Of a DNA stretch of 33,421 bases, positions 22,406-29,802 are shown piece by piece. The position numbers were made by a program, and so were the translations under genes. The stretch is from Pseudarthrobacter sulfonivorans (GTDB taxonomy: Bacteria; Actinomycetota; Actinomycetes; Actinomycetales; Micrococcaceae): NCBI RefSeq assembly GCF_024391045.1, contig NZ_JANFCZ010000036.1, forward strand, positions 1-33,421, written 5' to 3'. The notes below the pieces were generated by a model that was not told where the DNA came from, made no database searches, and saw only the letters and a program-made list of their open reading frames with translations. Position 1 is the stretch's first letter. Each line of letters opens with the position of its first letter.

Positions 22406-22448
22406 AAAGCAGTGGGCACCTCCGCAAAGCGGAGGTGCCCACTGCTTT
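22406..22448 (-). terminator. Intrinsic terminator of the formaldehyde dehydrogenase gene
   Basis: A perfect 20-bp stem (22406-22425 with 22429-22448) has a 3-nt loop and is followed on the minus strand by TTTTT. It starts 31 nt beyond the stop of the gene at 22479-23693. This is the strongest terminator in the window. Confidence 0.93.
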
Positions 22449-22478
22449 CGTTGCGACTGGCGCCAGAGGCGATTTCCC

Positions 22479-23693
22479 TTAGTTGAGGTAGCCGTTCGGG
22501 TTGAGGACGTACTTCGTGGCTGCACCGGCGTCGAACTCGGCGTAGCCCTTGGGCGCGTCTTCAAGGCTGATCGCCTTCGCGTTGACGTTCTTGGCGATGT
22601 TTACCTTGTCGTTCAGGATTGCCATCATCAGCTGGCGGTTGTACTTCATCACCGGGCACTGGCCGGTGGTGAAGCTGAGCGACTTCGCCCACCCGGTACC
22701 CAGGCTGAGGCTGAGGGAACCGGTCTTGGCGGCCTCGTCGATGCCACCCGGATCACCGGTGACGTACAGCCCCGGAATGCCCAACGCACCGCCGGCCGCG
22801 GTGATGTCCATCAGCGAGTTCAGCACCGTGGCGGGCGCCTCCTTCGCATCATGGCCGTGACCGCGCGCCTCGAAGCCAACCGCGTCGACGCCGCAGTCCA
22901 CCTCCGGAACACCCAGGATCTGTTCGATCTGCTCCGCCGGGCCGCCCTTGGTGAGGTCCACCGTTTCGCACCCGAAGCTGCGCGCCCTCGCCAGCCGGTC
23001 CTCGTTGAGGTCTCCCACGATGACGACGGCGGCACCCAGCAGATGCGCGCTGGTGGCCGCTGCGAGGCCAACAGGACCGGCGCCGGCCACATACACCGTG
23101 GACCCAACGCCTACCCCGGCTGACACCGCGCCGTGGAAGCCGGTCGGGAAGATGTCCGACAGCATGGCCAGGTCCAGGATCTTCTCCATGGCCCTGTCCT
23201 TGTCCGGGAACTTCAGCAGGTTCCAGTCGGCGTAGGGCACCAGCACGTAGTTGGCCTGGCCACCCACCCAGCCGCCCATGTCCACATACCCGTAGGCGCT
23301 GCCCGGGCGGTCCGGGTTCACGTTCAGGCAGATGCCGGTCTTGCGTTCCTTGCAGTTCCGGCAGCGGCCGCAGGCGATGTTGAACGGCACGGAGCAGAGG
23401 TCGCCGACTTTGATGAACTCGACGTCGCGGCCCACCTCCACCACTTCACCGGTGATCTCATGTCCCAGCACCAGGTTCGCCGGGGCGGTGGTGCGACCGC
23501 GGACCATGTGCTGGTCGGATCCACAAATGTTGGTGGCCACGGTCTTCAGGATGACTCCGTGGTTGACTGCACGCCCCACGTTGGCGGGGTTCACGCCCGG
23601 CCCGTCTTTCAGTTCGAAGGTTGGATAGTCGATATCTATCAGCTCGACCTTGCCGGGTTCCTTGTAGGCAACGGCTTTGTTCCCTGTCATCAT
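22479..23693 (-). CDS. fdhA: Glutathione-independent formaldehyde dehydrogenase
   Basis: A 404-aa medium-chain zinc dehydrogenase of the Pseudomonas-type glutathione-independent formaldehyde dehydrogenase family (about 400 aa). It oxidises formaldehyde to formate with tightly bound NAD. Catalytic zinc ligands are C57 (NICGSDQHMVRG) and H78/E79 (GHEITGEVVEVG). The structural zinc loop has C108, C111, C114 and C122. The Rossmann motif is VYVAGAGPVGLAAATSAHLL. The long insertion with FPTGFHGAVSAGVGVGSTVY and the C-terminal HGH-type segment (EARGHGHDAKEAPATVLNSL) are typical. GAGGAGAGC is upstream of the tandem ATG. It is monocistronic and closed by a strong terminator. Confidence 0.93.
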   Translation of the reverse strand: MMTGNKAVAYKEPGKVELIDIDYPTFELKDGPGVNPANVGRAVNHGVILKTVATNICGSDQHMVRGRTTAPANLVLGHEITGEVVEVGRDVEFIKVGDLCSVPFNIACGRCRNCKERKTGICLNVNPDRPGSAYGYVDMGGWVGGQANYVLVPYADWNLLKFPDKDRAMEKILDLAMLSDIFPTGFHGAVSAGVGVGSTVYVAGAGPVGLAAATSAHLLGAAVVIVGDLNEDRLARARSFGCETVDLTKGGPAEQIEQILGVPEVDCGVDAVGFEARGHGHDAKEAPATVLNSLMDITAAGGALGIPGLYVTGDPGGIDEAAKTGSLSLSLGTGWAKSLSFTTGQCPVMKYNRQLMMAILNDKVNIAKNVNAKAISLEDAPKGYAEFDAGAATKYVLNPNGYLN

Positions 23694-23737
23694 GCTCTCC
23701 TCTTGTCAGCGCCGCGGTCCCGGTAGGGGCGCGGCGG

Positions 23738-23743
23738 ATCATA
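23738..23743 (-). promoter_or_regulatory. fdhA: Candidate -10 box of the formaldehyde dehydrogenase gene
   Basis: TATGAT on the minus strand (five of six to TATAAT), 44 nt upstream of the start codon. No good -35 is seen at 16-18 nt, so confidence is low. Confidence 0.3.
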
Positions 23744-23868
23744 AAGTGTTGCGATGGACCTCCAGGCGCAGGGGCTGCCCGCGGCTTGAGCAGCCAGTTG
23801 TCGTCCTGCCGTCGGAGGTCTGGCCAGTCTAGGCATGCCTCTTCAGAAAGGGCCAGAGCCCCCTTCCC

Positions 23869-24831
23869 CTATCTGCTCCCCTTCTGACGACTCGGTTCTC
23901 CGCCCAACACCACGTTCACCGGTTCCTCACCGGCGAGCAGCAGCGCGATCTGCCTCCGGATGAGCCGCGCCATCCGGGGCAGCATGGCCGTGCTCGCGCC
24001 GCCAACGTGCGGGGTGATCAGCACACCGGGGACGGTCCACAAGGGATGGTCCGGCGGCAGGGGTTCAGGGTCCGTCACGTCGAGGGCAGCCCGCAGCCGG
24101 CCTGTTGACGTCTCGTGGAGCACGGCGTCGGTGTCCGCCACCGGCCCCCGTGCGACGTTCACCAGCAGCGCACCGTCCGGCATCGCTGCCAGGAACCGGG
24201 CGTCCACCAGGTGCCGGGTCTGCTCGCCCAGGGGAACGCTGACCACCACGATGTCGTGCAGCGGCAACTGGTTGTACAGGGAATCAATGCCGTAAATTGT
24301 GCCGCTTTCGTCCTCTCGGGCGCGGCTGGCCAGCCGCGTCACCTCGGTTTCAAACGGCAGCAGCCGGGCCTCGATCGCCTTCCCCACTCCCCCGTAGCCC
24401 ACCAGGAGGACCCGTCGGTCGGCCAGGCTGGGGCGCTGCGTGTTGTCCCAGGTGCCCGTCGCCGCATTCCGCGCGAAGTCCGCGATCCCCCGCTGACTGG
24501 CGATCATCATGCCCACCGCAAGTTCCGCCGTCGAGGTTTCATGCACTCCCGCAGCGTTGGCAAAACGGCACCCCGCGGGCAGGACCGCGGCGACGCCGTC
24601 GTACCCGATCGACTGGCTCTGCACCAGCCCCACCTCGACGGCCGCGAGCGCCGCGAGGGCGTCCGGCTTGCCCATGTAGGGCGGCACCACCAAGTCGAAC
24701 CGGTCCGCCGGCGGCTCACCGGTCAGGTCCCACAGGAAGAGTTCCACGCCGGCGGACGGCTGCACCGCGTCGGCCAACTCCTGGCTGGGCAGGCTTACCC
24801 GTAGCTTGTGTTCCGCGTCCCCACCGGACAT
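23869..24831 (-). CDS. D-isomer-specific 2-hydroxyacid dehydrogenase
   Basis: A 320-aa NAD-dependent dehydrogenase. The NAD-binding domain has RVLLVGYGGVGKAIEARLLP (GxGxxG). Catalytic Arg lies in LLVNVARGPVADTDAV, Glu in DVTDPEPLPPDHPLW and His in VLITPHVGGASTAML. The N-terminal and C-terminal halves of the catalytic domain are both present, so it is full length. Probably reduces a 2-ketoacid such as glyoxylate or hydroxypyruvate; specificity cannot be told. GGAG lies before the ATG. It is followed by a 175-bp gap and then the formaldehyde dehydrogenase gene. Confidence 0.92.
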   Translation of the reverse strand: MSGGDAEHKLRVSLPSQELADAVQPSAGVELFLWDLTGEPPADRFDLVVPPYMGKPDALAALAAVEVGLVQSQSIGYDGVAAVLPAGCRFANAAGVHETSTAELAVGMMIASQRGIADFARNAATGTWDNTQRPSLADRRVLLVGYGGVGKAIEARLLPFETEVTRLASRAREDESGTIYGIDSLYNQLPLHDIVVVSVPLGEQTRHLVDARFLAAMPDGALLVNVARGPVADTDAVLHETSTGRLRAALDVTDPEPLPPDHPLWTVPGVLITPHVGGASTAMLPRMARLIRRQIALLLAGEEPVNVVLGGEPSRQKGSR

Positions 24832-24988
24832 ATGTGCTCCTTCTCTCGGCTCCCCCGACAGTTAACCAGCCCCGTCACCGTCCGCGGCGGATGTTGCACC
24901 ATCATTCGAGCCGCAAAGTCCCATGGACCGCCCAGATCCGCGGATGCCGGCCTAGCAAAGTGGAATGATGGCGCAGAATCCGACGGCC

Positions 24989-25489
24989 CTAAGCCGCGAG
25001 CCCTTTCGCGTAGGCTGCCTGGCCCACGTGCTGGAGGCAGTCGGCAATGGTGCTGACCAGCCGAACGCCCAGCGTGACCGGAGGATCCCAACGCTCGTCG
25101 ACCACCCGGTCCAGGTCATCATCGCTGAGGGTCTCGAGGAATCCCACGGTCTGCCGGTGGACGGCGTCGTAGTACTCGAGGAGGAGGCCGGCGGGCGCCT
25201 TGACCGAGTCCACCTGCTCCGTCGAGTGACCGTAACCCGTGTCGCGGGCCCGCAGCGGCAGGCCGAAGCGGGTCACAAAATCCTGCGACGTCCACACCTG
25301 CTCCAGTCCGGCGACCGGACCCACTTGGGCGTCCTCTACCCGGCTCAGGTGCCAGATCAGCCAGGCAACCGAGTTACCCGTGCCCGCCGGCCGCCGGGCC
25401 AGGGACGCCTCGTCGAGCCCTGCGAGCGTGGATTCAACGTTTTCCCGGATCCGGCCGAAGGTGTCCAGCAGCAGTCCGTTGGATTTCAT
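24989..25489 (-). CDS. DinB-like protein, DUF664 (mycothiol-transferase-like)
   Basis: A 166-aa four-helix-bundle protein. The family features are readable: VAWLIWHLSRVEDAQVGPVA with the first metal-binding His, the DTGYGH segment, and DPPVTLGVRLVSTIADCLQH followed by VGQAAYAKGL with the C-terminal His. The metal triad is typical of the DinB/YfiT superfamily. DUF664 proteins in actinobacteria are commonly annotated as mycothiol-dependent transferases, so a role in thiol-based detoxification is plausible next to formaldehyde dehydrogenase; the link is not shown. GGGGA precedes the ATG at 25489. Confidence 0.88.
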   Translation of the reverse strand: MKSNGLLLDTFGRIRENVESTLAGLDEASLARRPAGTGNSVAWLIWHLSRVEDAQVGPVAGLEQVWTSQDFVTRFGLPLRARDTGYGHSTEQVDSVKAPAGLLLEYYDAVHRQTVGFLETLSDDDLDRVVDERWDPPVTLGVRLVSTIADCLQHVGQAAYAKGLAA

Positions 25490-25547
25490 CAGGTCCCCTT
25501 AGTCCGAGCGTTCCGGGTGTAGCCGTACTTCACTCAATCACGGCGGA

Positions 25548-25595
25548 GGGCACAATCCCACCCTGGCCGGGAAGCCAGGGTGGGATTATGTGCCC
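25548..25595. terminator. Hairpin between the DUF664 and zinc-ribbon genes
   Basis: A 13-bp inner stem (25554-25566 with 25575-25587) continues after a 2-nt bulge into GGGCAC/GTGCCC (25548-25553 with 25590-25595). It lies 22 nt after the stop of the zinc-ribbon gene on the minus strand. No T-run follows. Confidence 0.6.
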
Positions 25596-25616
25596 TCTGT
25601 GCCGAACGCGGGCCGC

Positions 25617-25838
25617 TTAGTTAAGGTGGGCCCGGACCGAGGCCCGGCCGCACCGCGGACATGTGGTTTCGCCCAGGCCGGTGGGATCGGAACAGTGCAG
25701 ACCGCCGCGAAAGAAATAGTCCCGTTCGTGCCCGTGGCCGTCCTCGACATGCTGGACGTCGTAGTCCGCCATCCAGGTGTGGTCACAGCCGGTGCACGTG
25801 AAAAGGAAGTGTTCGAAGGACTTTTCTCGAAGGATCAT
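25617..25838 (-). CDS. Small zinc-ribbon protein
   Basis: A 73-aa protein with C15, C18 (CTGC), C49, C60 and C63 (CPRC) arranged as a zinc ribbon. H-rich segment VEDGHGHERDYFF lies between the two knuckles. No enzyme domain is present. It is likely a cytoplasmic zinc protein of unknown role. The ATG at 25838 has a GAAAG-like SD. It is preceded by a long intergenic region with a CRP/GlxR-like site at 25970-25985. Confidence 0.8.
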   Translation of the reverse strand: MILREKSFEHFLFTCTGCDHTWMADYDVQHVEDGHGHERDYFFRGGLHCSDPTGLGETTCPRCGRASVRAHLN

Positions 25839-25969
25839 GGTTTGCTACTTTCAGTCTGCCCAGGAAGTCAGGGTGCGAAGGAGCGGTGGCCGGCGGAAAT
25901 CGCGTAGGCCGCTTGCAAACCGGCATCCTCTTATGAGGGCCGGTCCGGCTCAACTCCGAGACCAACTGG

Positions 25970-25985
25970 TGTGATGTAAGTCACG
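25970..25985. promoter_or_regulatory. CRP/GlxR-like binding site
   Basis: TGTGATGTAAGTCACG matches the TGTGA-NNTANN-TCACA consensus of CRP-family regulators, including actinobacterial GlxR/Crp, at all but the last base. It lies 132 bp upstream of the zinc-ribbon start. Confidence 0.5.
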
Positions 25986-26228
25986 GAGCCTTGTTCCAGA
26001 TGCAAAGTTACGCCCCTGAATTCCTGTAGTCGAGACTTTTAAAAAATAAATTGTTCGCACAATTCCGGGTTGATTCCTCAGGACCCTATTCAAATGGGTG
26101 GTTTATACCCTCTCGAAACACCCTTTCCTGTTTCCGCGAACCAGCGGCCGCCGGGAGTCCGTTCGCCACAATGTGACTCATCAGTAGGAGCGTGGCAGAA
26201 GCCGTCAAACCCTGACGCTGCGAAGGCA

Positions 26229-26267
26229 AACGGGCCGCCCCTGCATTGATCGCAGGGGCGGCCCGTT
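26229..26267 (-). terminator. 16-bp perfect stem terminator hairpin
   Basis: Arms 26229-26244 and 26252-26267 are perfectly complementary around a 7-nt loop (ATTGATC). It starts 27 nt beyond the stop of the VOC gene on the minus strand. A short T-stretch (GTTTGCC) follows, so termination of the VOC transcript is likely. Confidence 0.8.
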
Positions 26268-26293
26268 CGTTGCGTCCTTGGGTCCTGCGGTGG

Positions 26294-26674
26294 TTACGTC
26301 CGCTGGGCAAGGTTGAGGATGTTGCCCTCACTGTCCAGGAACCAGGCGGCCTTTCCCCAGTCACTGGTGGCGACGCCGTTCTCCGTCTTCAGCCCGGGCA
26401 TGTCGTACTCCTCAAAGGTCACCCCGCGGCCCCGCAGTTCCTCCATTTCGGACTCCAGGTTGTCCGTTTCCCACCCCATCTGGGTGTTCTTGGCCGAGCC
26501 GGCATTGTCTGTCTGGTAAACAAGGAAACTGGTTCCGTTGCCACACTTGTAAAGCAGGCTTCCTTCCTCCATGGCATCGGATGATTCGAGTCCCAGCTTG
26601 TCGCGGTAGAAATCCTTCGCCCTGTTGATGTCCTTCGCGGGAAGGACAGCCATGATCGCCGAATCCTTGAGCAT
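26294..26674 (-). CDS. VOC (glyoxalase/bleomycin-resistance-like) family protein
   Basis: A 126-aa protein with the two beta-alpha-beta-beta-beta modules of the vicinal oxygen chelate fold. The first is AVLPAKDINRAKDFYRDKLG, the second begins near GWETDNLESEMEELRGRGVT and ends with WFLDSEGNILNLAQ, where the metal-ligand Glu-equivalent (SEGN) is. This small type is often an antibiotic-binding or lyase-like protein of unknown substrate. SD AAAGGAAA precedes the ATG. It is isolated by a terminator. Confidence 0.9.
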   Translation of the reverse strand: MLKDSAIMAVLPAKDINRAKDFYRDKLGLESSDAMEEGSLLYKCGNGTSFLVYQTDNAGSAKNTQMGWETDNLESEMEELRGRGVTFEEYDMPGLKTENGVATSDWGKAAWFLDSEGNILNLAQRT

Positions 26675-26941
26675 GATGATTTCCTTTGTGCCTCGTTCGC
26701 GTTGGTGGCGGTGCTCTCCCCCGGGTTCAGTCCCGGAGCATCCTTGCCCGGGGCCGCGTGGCCGTCCGTTGCGCCAAGTGCCGGGACGGCCACCTGGGAC
26801 TCTGCGGCGCCCCGCCAGCCGTCATCGGCGCGAGGGTCCCCGAAGCTTATGAGGCCATTATCGAACTCAAGGGGCGCCTACGGATATAGGGGATTGCGCG
26901 ACAGTGTGGATCAAAATCACCGGGCCGGCGGTGCGGACCGG
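26675..26941. other. Intergenic region, one weak small frame
   Basis: This 267-bp stretch lies between the VOC and SRPBCC genes. A plus-strand frame (about 26686-26889) encodes a short Cys-containing peptide (CAKCRDGHLGLCGAPP) with coding-like third positions, but it has no ribosome binding site and no family match, so I do not call it. Confidence 0.35.
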
Positions 26942-27376
26942 TCACGCGGCTTCGAGGACTGACTTAAGCTTCGCGAGCTGCGCCACTTCGGCTTCCATGG
27001 TGCGGGCGATCAACGGTCCCGCGAGCTTCATGAGTCCTTTGGGCTGCAGGTCCAGGCTGAACCGGACAGTTGTCCCGCCGGGCACTGCGGTGAGCCGGTA
27101 CTGCCCTGCCGGCCGGGCCGGCCCTGCCACCACTTGGAAGGCCAGCAGGTGGCCAGGTTCCGCTATCGTGATCTGGTAGTCGCCGCCGATCGGCCGGCCG
27201 CCGGGGCCGGTCAGGGTCTGGCTGTAGATGGCACCTAGCTCTCCCGCCGCACCGCTTTTCAAGGCGACAGCCTGAACCCCGGAGCGCCAGGCTGCGTTGT
27301 TCAGTCCGTCCGCCAAGTAAGCGTAGACATCCTCCGGCGGCCGGCTGACGGTGGTTTCACTCTCGGCGTGCGCCAT
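26942..27376 (-). CDS. SRPBCC (START-like) family protein
   Basis: A 144-aa protein of the polyketide-cyclase/SRPBCC fold. The N-terminal strand ESETTVSRPPEDVYAYLADG and the segment GGDYQITIAEPGHLLAFQVV followed by GTTVRFSLDLQPKGLMKLAG match the AHSA1/polyketide_cyc2 pattern. The C-terminal helix (ARTMEAEVAQLAKLKSVLEA) closes the hydrophobic pocket. Such proteins bind or transport small hydrophobic ligands; no partner is evident. SD GAAAGGG lies before the ATG. Confidence 0.9.
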   Translation of the reverse strand: MAHAESETTVSRPPEDVYAYLADGLNNAAWRSGVQAVALKSGAAGELGAIYSQTLTGPGGRPIGGDYQITIAEPGHLLAFQVVAGPARPAGQYRLTAVPGGTTVRFSLDLQPKGLMKLAGPLIARTMEAEVAQLAKLKSVLEAA

Positions 27377-27474
27377 GGTTGCCCTTTCGTGATCCTGTGG
27401 TCCCCGGCGCTATTCTGCGGCGGAGTGTCGTTTCCACACTCTATGCGCTGGGCGGCGTCGCGGCGTGGCCCACA

Positions 27475-27511
27475 CCACGGGTGGGCCACGCCACGGGTGG
27501 CCCACCCGTGG
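27475..27511 (-). terminator. 13-bp perfect stem hairpin after the AAHS transporter gene
   Basis: CCACGGGTGGGCC (27475-27487) pairs with 27499-27511 around an 11-nt loop. The loop contains a third copy of CCACGGGT, so alternative pairings are possible. It begins 21 nt after the stop of the minus-strand transporter gene (27533). No T-run follows. Confidence 0.6.
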
Positions 27512-27532
27512 TGGCCACGTCACGAGCGTGGT

Positions 27533-28807
27533 CTATCCCATGGACATGGCAGGTTCGCTGACGGACTGGCCTTTCAGTGCGGGCTGGGCGTAGAAGAGGC
27601 CGACACTGATGAGCAGGCACATGACGGCTGAGCCTGCGTAGAGGGTGAACAGGCCGGAGGCGCCGTCGGACGCAAAAGCCAGCCCGCCCACGAACGGTCC
27701 CAAAAATGACCCAATGAACGCCATGGTGTTGGTCAGTCCAAGGATGGTGCCGCGGGAATGCGCGGCAACGGCGCCGGTGGCCGTGGCATTGATGAGGTTC
27801 TGCGCCGAGTGGCCGCCGATTCCCATGAGTGCGACGCATGCGAGGGAGAAGACCAGCGAAACGGGGCCGAACAGGAGCCCCAGGAGCCCTGCGACGGTCA
27901 GCACCGTGCACACGATTCCCACCTTTGCGGAACCGTACTTGTCGGCGGCGTTGGCCGTGAACCAGGAGCCTACGACGGCTGCTCCGGTCAGTGCGAACGC
28001 AAAGACCAGGGCCTCCGTGAGGCTGAAGCCCAGGCTCTTCATCGATTCCGCAAGCCAGACGTTGAGGCCGAGCCAGGTGGTCATGTTGGTGATGGCCGCC
28101 AGCGCCACCAAGCCGACGAAGATGTAGCCGCGCCCGGCGAAAAGGCCTGCAAACTTCTGCACCGGAGTCAGTTTCGTTTCCCGCACTTCGGCCGGTTCGG
28201 TAATCCTGCAGGACAGGAGGACGGCTAGGATGACAGCGGTCATAGCGGTCCCGAGCCAGAACATGGAGCGCCAGCCCCACAGCGGCATCAGGAAAATACC
28301 CACCAGCGCCGCAATGGTTCCACCCATGGGAACTCCGGCCATAGCGATGGTGATGACCAGGCTTCCGCGGCCTTCCGCGGCATGGTTCCGCGCCAGCGTC
28401 ATTGCTGTTGTCAGTGCTGCACCAACCCCGACCCCGGTCAGCAGGCGTGCGCCGCCAAGGAACTCCGGGGTGGGTGCCAATGCGGCACACGCCGAACCCA
28501 GCGCGAAAATCGCGGCAGCCAACGCCATGACGCGCGGCCGGCCGATCCGGTCAGCCAGCGCAGTTCCGCCGAGGACGCCGATGAGGGCGCCGGCGTAAAC
28601 GATTCCGCCGACCAGTCCGGCCGTGGCTTCGTCAAGTTTCAGGGACTGGTCCTGCAGCAGCAGCGGCACGACGGAGCCGAAAACAATCAGGTTGTAACCC
28701 TCCATAAGGGTTACCACCATGCAGAGCGCGATGACTGCGTTATTGGACAGCTGCGGCCGGAGGGATCCTCTGCGCTGAGACTTCTCCTGCGTGAAAGTGG
28801 GATTCAT
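27533..28807 (-). CDS. MFS transporter, aromatic acid:H+ symporter (AAHS) family
   Basis: A 424-aa transporter with 12 hydrophobic segments. The first segment includes NAVIALCMVVTLMEGYNLIV, where the acidic residue in EGYN is the AAHS-specific position. The motif-A region is GVLGGTALADRIGRPRVMAL. AAHS proteins import benzoate, hydroxybenzoates, phenylpropionates and dihydroxybenzoates. The ATG at 28807 has AAGGAAG upstream; the frame remains open further without homology. The gene is next to and on the same strand as the TetR regulator, and its leader holds a copy of the motif found in the rolR-rolH intergenic region. It probably imports resorcinol or a resorcylate precursor; the substrate is inferred from context. 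Confidence 0.9.
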   Translation of the reverse strand: MNPTFTQEKSQRRGSLRPQLSNNAVIALCMVVTLMEGYNLIVFGSVVPLLLQDQSLKLDEATAGLVGGIVYAGALIGVLGGTALADRIGRPRVMALAAAIFALGSACAALAPTPEFLGGARLLTGVGVGAALTTAMTLARNHAAEGRGSLVITIAMAGVPMGGTIAALVGIFLMPLWGWRSMFWLGTAMTAVILAVLLSCRITEPAEVRETKLTPVQKFAGLFAGRGYIFVGLVALAAITNMTTWLGLNVWLAESMKSLGFSLTEALVFAFALTGAAVVGSWFTANAADKYGSAKVGIVCTVLTVAGLLGLLFGPVSLVFSLACVALMGIGGHSAQNLINATATGAVAAHSRGTILGLTNTMAFIGSFLGPFVGGLAFASDGASGLFTLYAGSAVMCLLISVGLFYAQPALKGQSVSEPAMSMG

Positions 28808-28921
28808 GTGGTCTTCCTTCGTTGACCCGTGGGCCGGATCCGCAACGGCGCGGAAGCTTCGGCCAGGGGAAATGGATGAGCTAAGCATCAAAAGTGACTC
28901 GAGACTCAAGTGTGAGGTGTA

Positions 28922-28938
28922 TCTCAACATTAAGCAAG
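28922..28938 (-). promoter_or_regulatory. RolR-type operator candidate upstream of the transporter
   Basis: On the minus strand the sequence is CTTGCTTAATGTTGAGA, 14 of 17 positions identical to the candidate at 29726-29742. It lies 115 nt upstream of the transporter start codon. Confidence 0.5.
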
Positions 28939-28954
28939 GAGCAGTTTTCGTGCA

Positions 28955-28983
28955 CAAAAAAACCCGCACCGTGAGGTGCGGGT
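28955..28983 (-). terminator. Intrinsic terminator of the TetR gene
   Basis: A 9-bp stem (ACCCGCACC/GGTGCGGGT, loop GTGA) is followed on the minus strand by seven T residues. It starts 24 nt after the stop of the minus-strand TetR gene. Confidence 0.93.
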
Positions 28984-29006
28984 AGCGTGGCGAACGGAAA
29001 GGGCGG

Positions 29007-29660
29007 TCAAACCTCCGGCAGTGCAGGCAGCGGCCTGGAAGCTATCTCCTGCGCCTCAATGGCGGGCACACCCACCATGCACAGCATGGTCTGGGCGAAC
29101 AGTTCGTCAGCATGCGCCTCAGTCTTCGTGGAGAGGACCAGGTGCAGCGTTGCCAGGAGCGCCCCGAAGGTGCAGGAGGTAGCCACGTCAATATCAGGGA
29201 TACTGAACCGGCCCGAGTCCACCCCCTTGCGGAGGTCACGCGCCGCGCGCGGACCCAGGATCTCGATGAGCTGCGGGTGTGCCACGCCCAGCCGGACCAC
29301 AAACCAGCCCCACAACGGGTCCGTGATGGCCTTCAAAACCACATGCCGCAACGAAAAGGCATAAATTTCGGCGGCATCTTCCATGTTGGCGGTCAGCGCA
29401 TCCATCGACTGGCCAAGGGACTCGACCGACGCTTCAGCGACCGCCTCGACGATCTCATCACGCGACTGGAAATAGTTATAGAACGTACCTGCCCCGAGGT
29501 CCGCCGCGTCCGTAATCTCGGTCAGTCCGACGGCGTCAACACCCCTTTCCGCCATCAGCGTCCGCGCTGCATCAATCAGCCGGGCGCGCGTTTGCTCACG
29601 CCGGCGCTGCTGCCGGCCGCCTGCGGCGGTCGTGGAAGGGATCGGATCCGTGGTGGTCAT
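29007..29660 (-). CDS. TetR-family regulator, RolR-like
   Basis: A 217-aa repressor. The N-terminal helix-turn-helix is at about residues 22-75 (RARLIDAARTLMAERGVDAV, then LTEITDAADLGAGTFYNYFQ). The C-terminal ligand domain is variable. The ATG at 29660 follows TACGGT (minus strand, 29672-29667) at 6 nt with no SD, so a leaderless mRNA is possible. The gene is divergent from the FAD monooxygenase with a 142-bp region between, the same arrangement as rolR and rolHMD of Corynebacterium glutamicum, where RolR is a resorcinol-responsive repressor. This orthology is inferred from context and needs sequence comparison. Confidence 0.85.
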   Translation of the reverse strand: MTTTDPIPSTTAAGGRQQRRREQTRARLIDAARTLMAERGVDAVGLTEITDAADLGAGTFYNYFQSRDEIVEAVAEASVESLGQSMDALTANMEDAAEIYAFSLRHVVLKAITDPLWGWFVVRLGVAHPQLIEILGPRAARDLRKGVDSGRFSIPDIDVATSCTFGALLATLHLVLSTKTEAHADELFAQTMLCMVGVPAIEAQEIASRPLPALPEV

Positions 29661-29725
29661 GCCAAAACCGTACGCCAGAGCGGGTTCCAATGCATAAGCC
29701 TCGGACCTTACACAGAAACTGAGGA

Positions 29726-29742
29726 CTTGCTCATTTTTGAGA
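29726..29742 (+). promoter_or_regulatory. RolR-type operator candidate between rolR and rolH
   Basis: CTTGCTCATTTTTGAGA within an imperfect palindrome (29724-29746) whose arms are GACTT-G-CTCA and TGAG-AAGTC, with one extra base. It overlaps the probable promoter region of the monooxygenase operon and resembles the motif at 28922-28938. Confidence 0.55.
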
Positions 29743-29802
29743 AGTCTGTCACTATCGAATGAATCCGTATGACGCACATCACTTCAAGCGAGGAAGACTC
29801 CA

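Larger units (their letters stand above)
25839..26293. other. Long intergenic region with A/T-rich island and regulatory-like palindromes
   Basis: This 455-bp region between two minus-strand genes has no convincing gene (the open frames contain the terminator hairpin). It holds a CRP/GlxR-like site (25970-25985), an A/T-rich stretch at about 26030-26055, a perfect palindrome AATTGT-N4-ACAATT (26049-26064), and the 16-bp-stem terminator at 26229-26267. A small RNA or the zinc-ribbon gene's promoter region are the simplest readings. Confidence 0.55.

Noticed and set aside
22389..23123. 244-aa plus-strand open frame over the formaldehyde dehydrogenase
   Set aside because: It begins inside the terminator hairpin and lies antisense to a clear enzyme gene.
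26086..26364. 92-aa minus-strand frame in the gap next to the VOC gene
   Set aside because: It spans the 16-bp-stem terminator and overlaps the VOC gene end; sequence has no family features.
26686..26889. 67-aa plus-strand frame with CAKC motif
   Set aside because: No ribosome binding site, no homology that I recognise, and only a few cysteines; not enough to call a gene.
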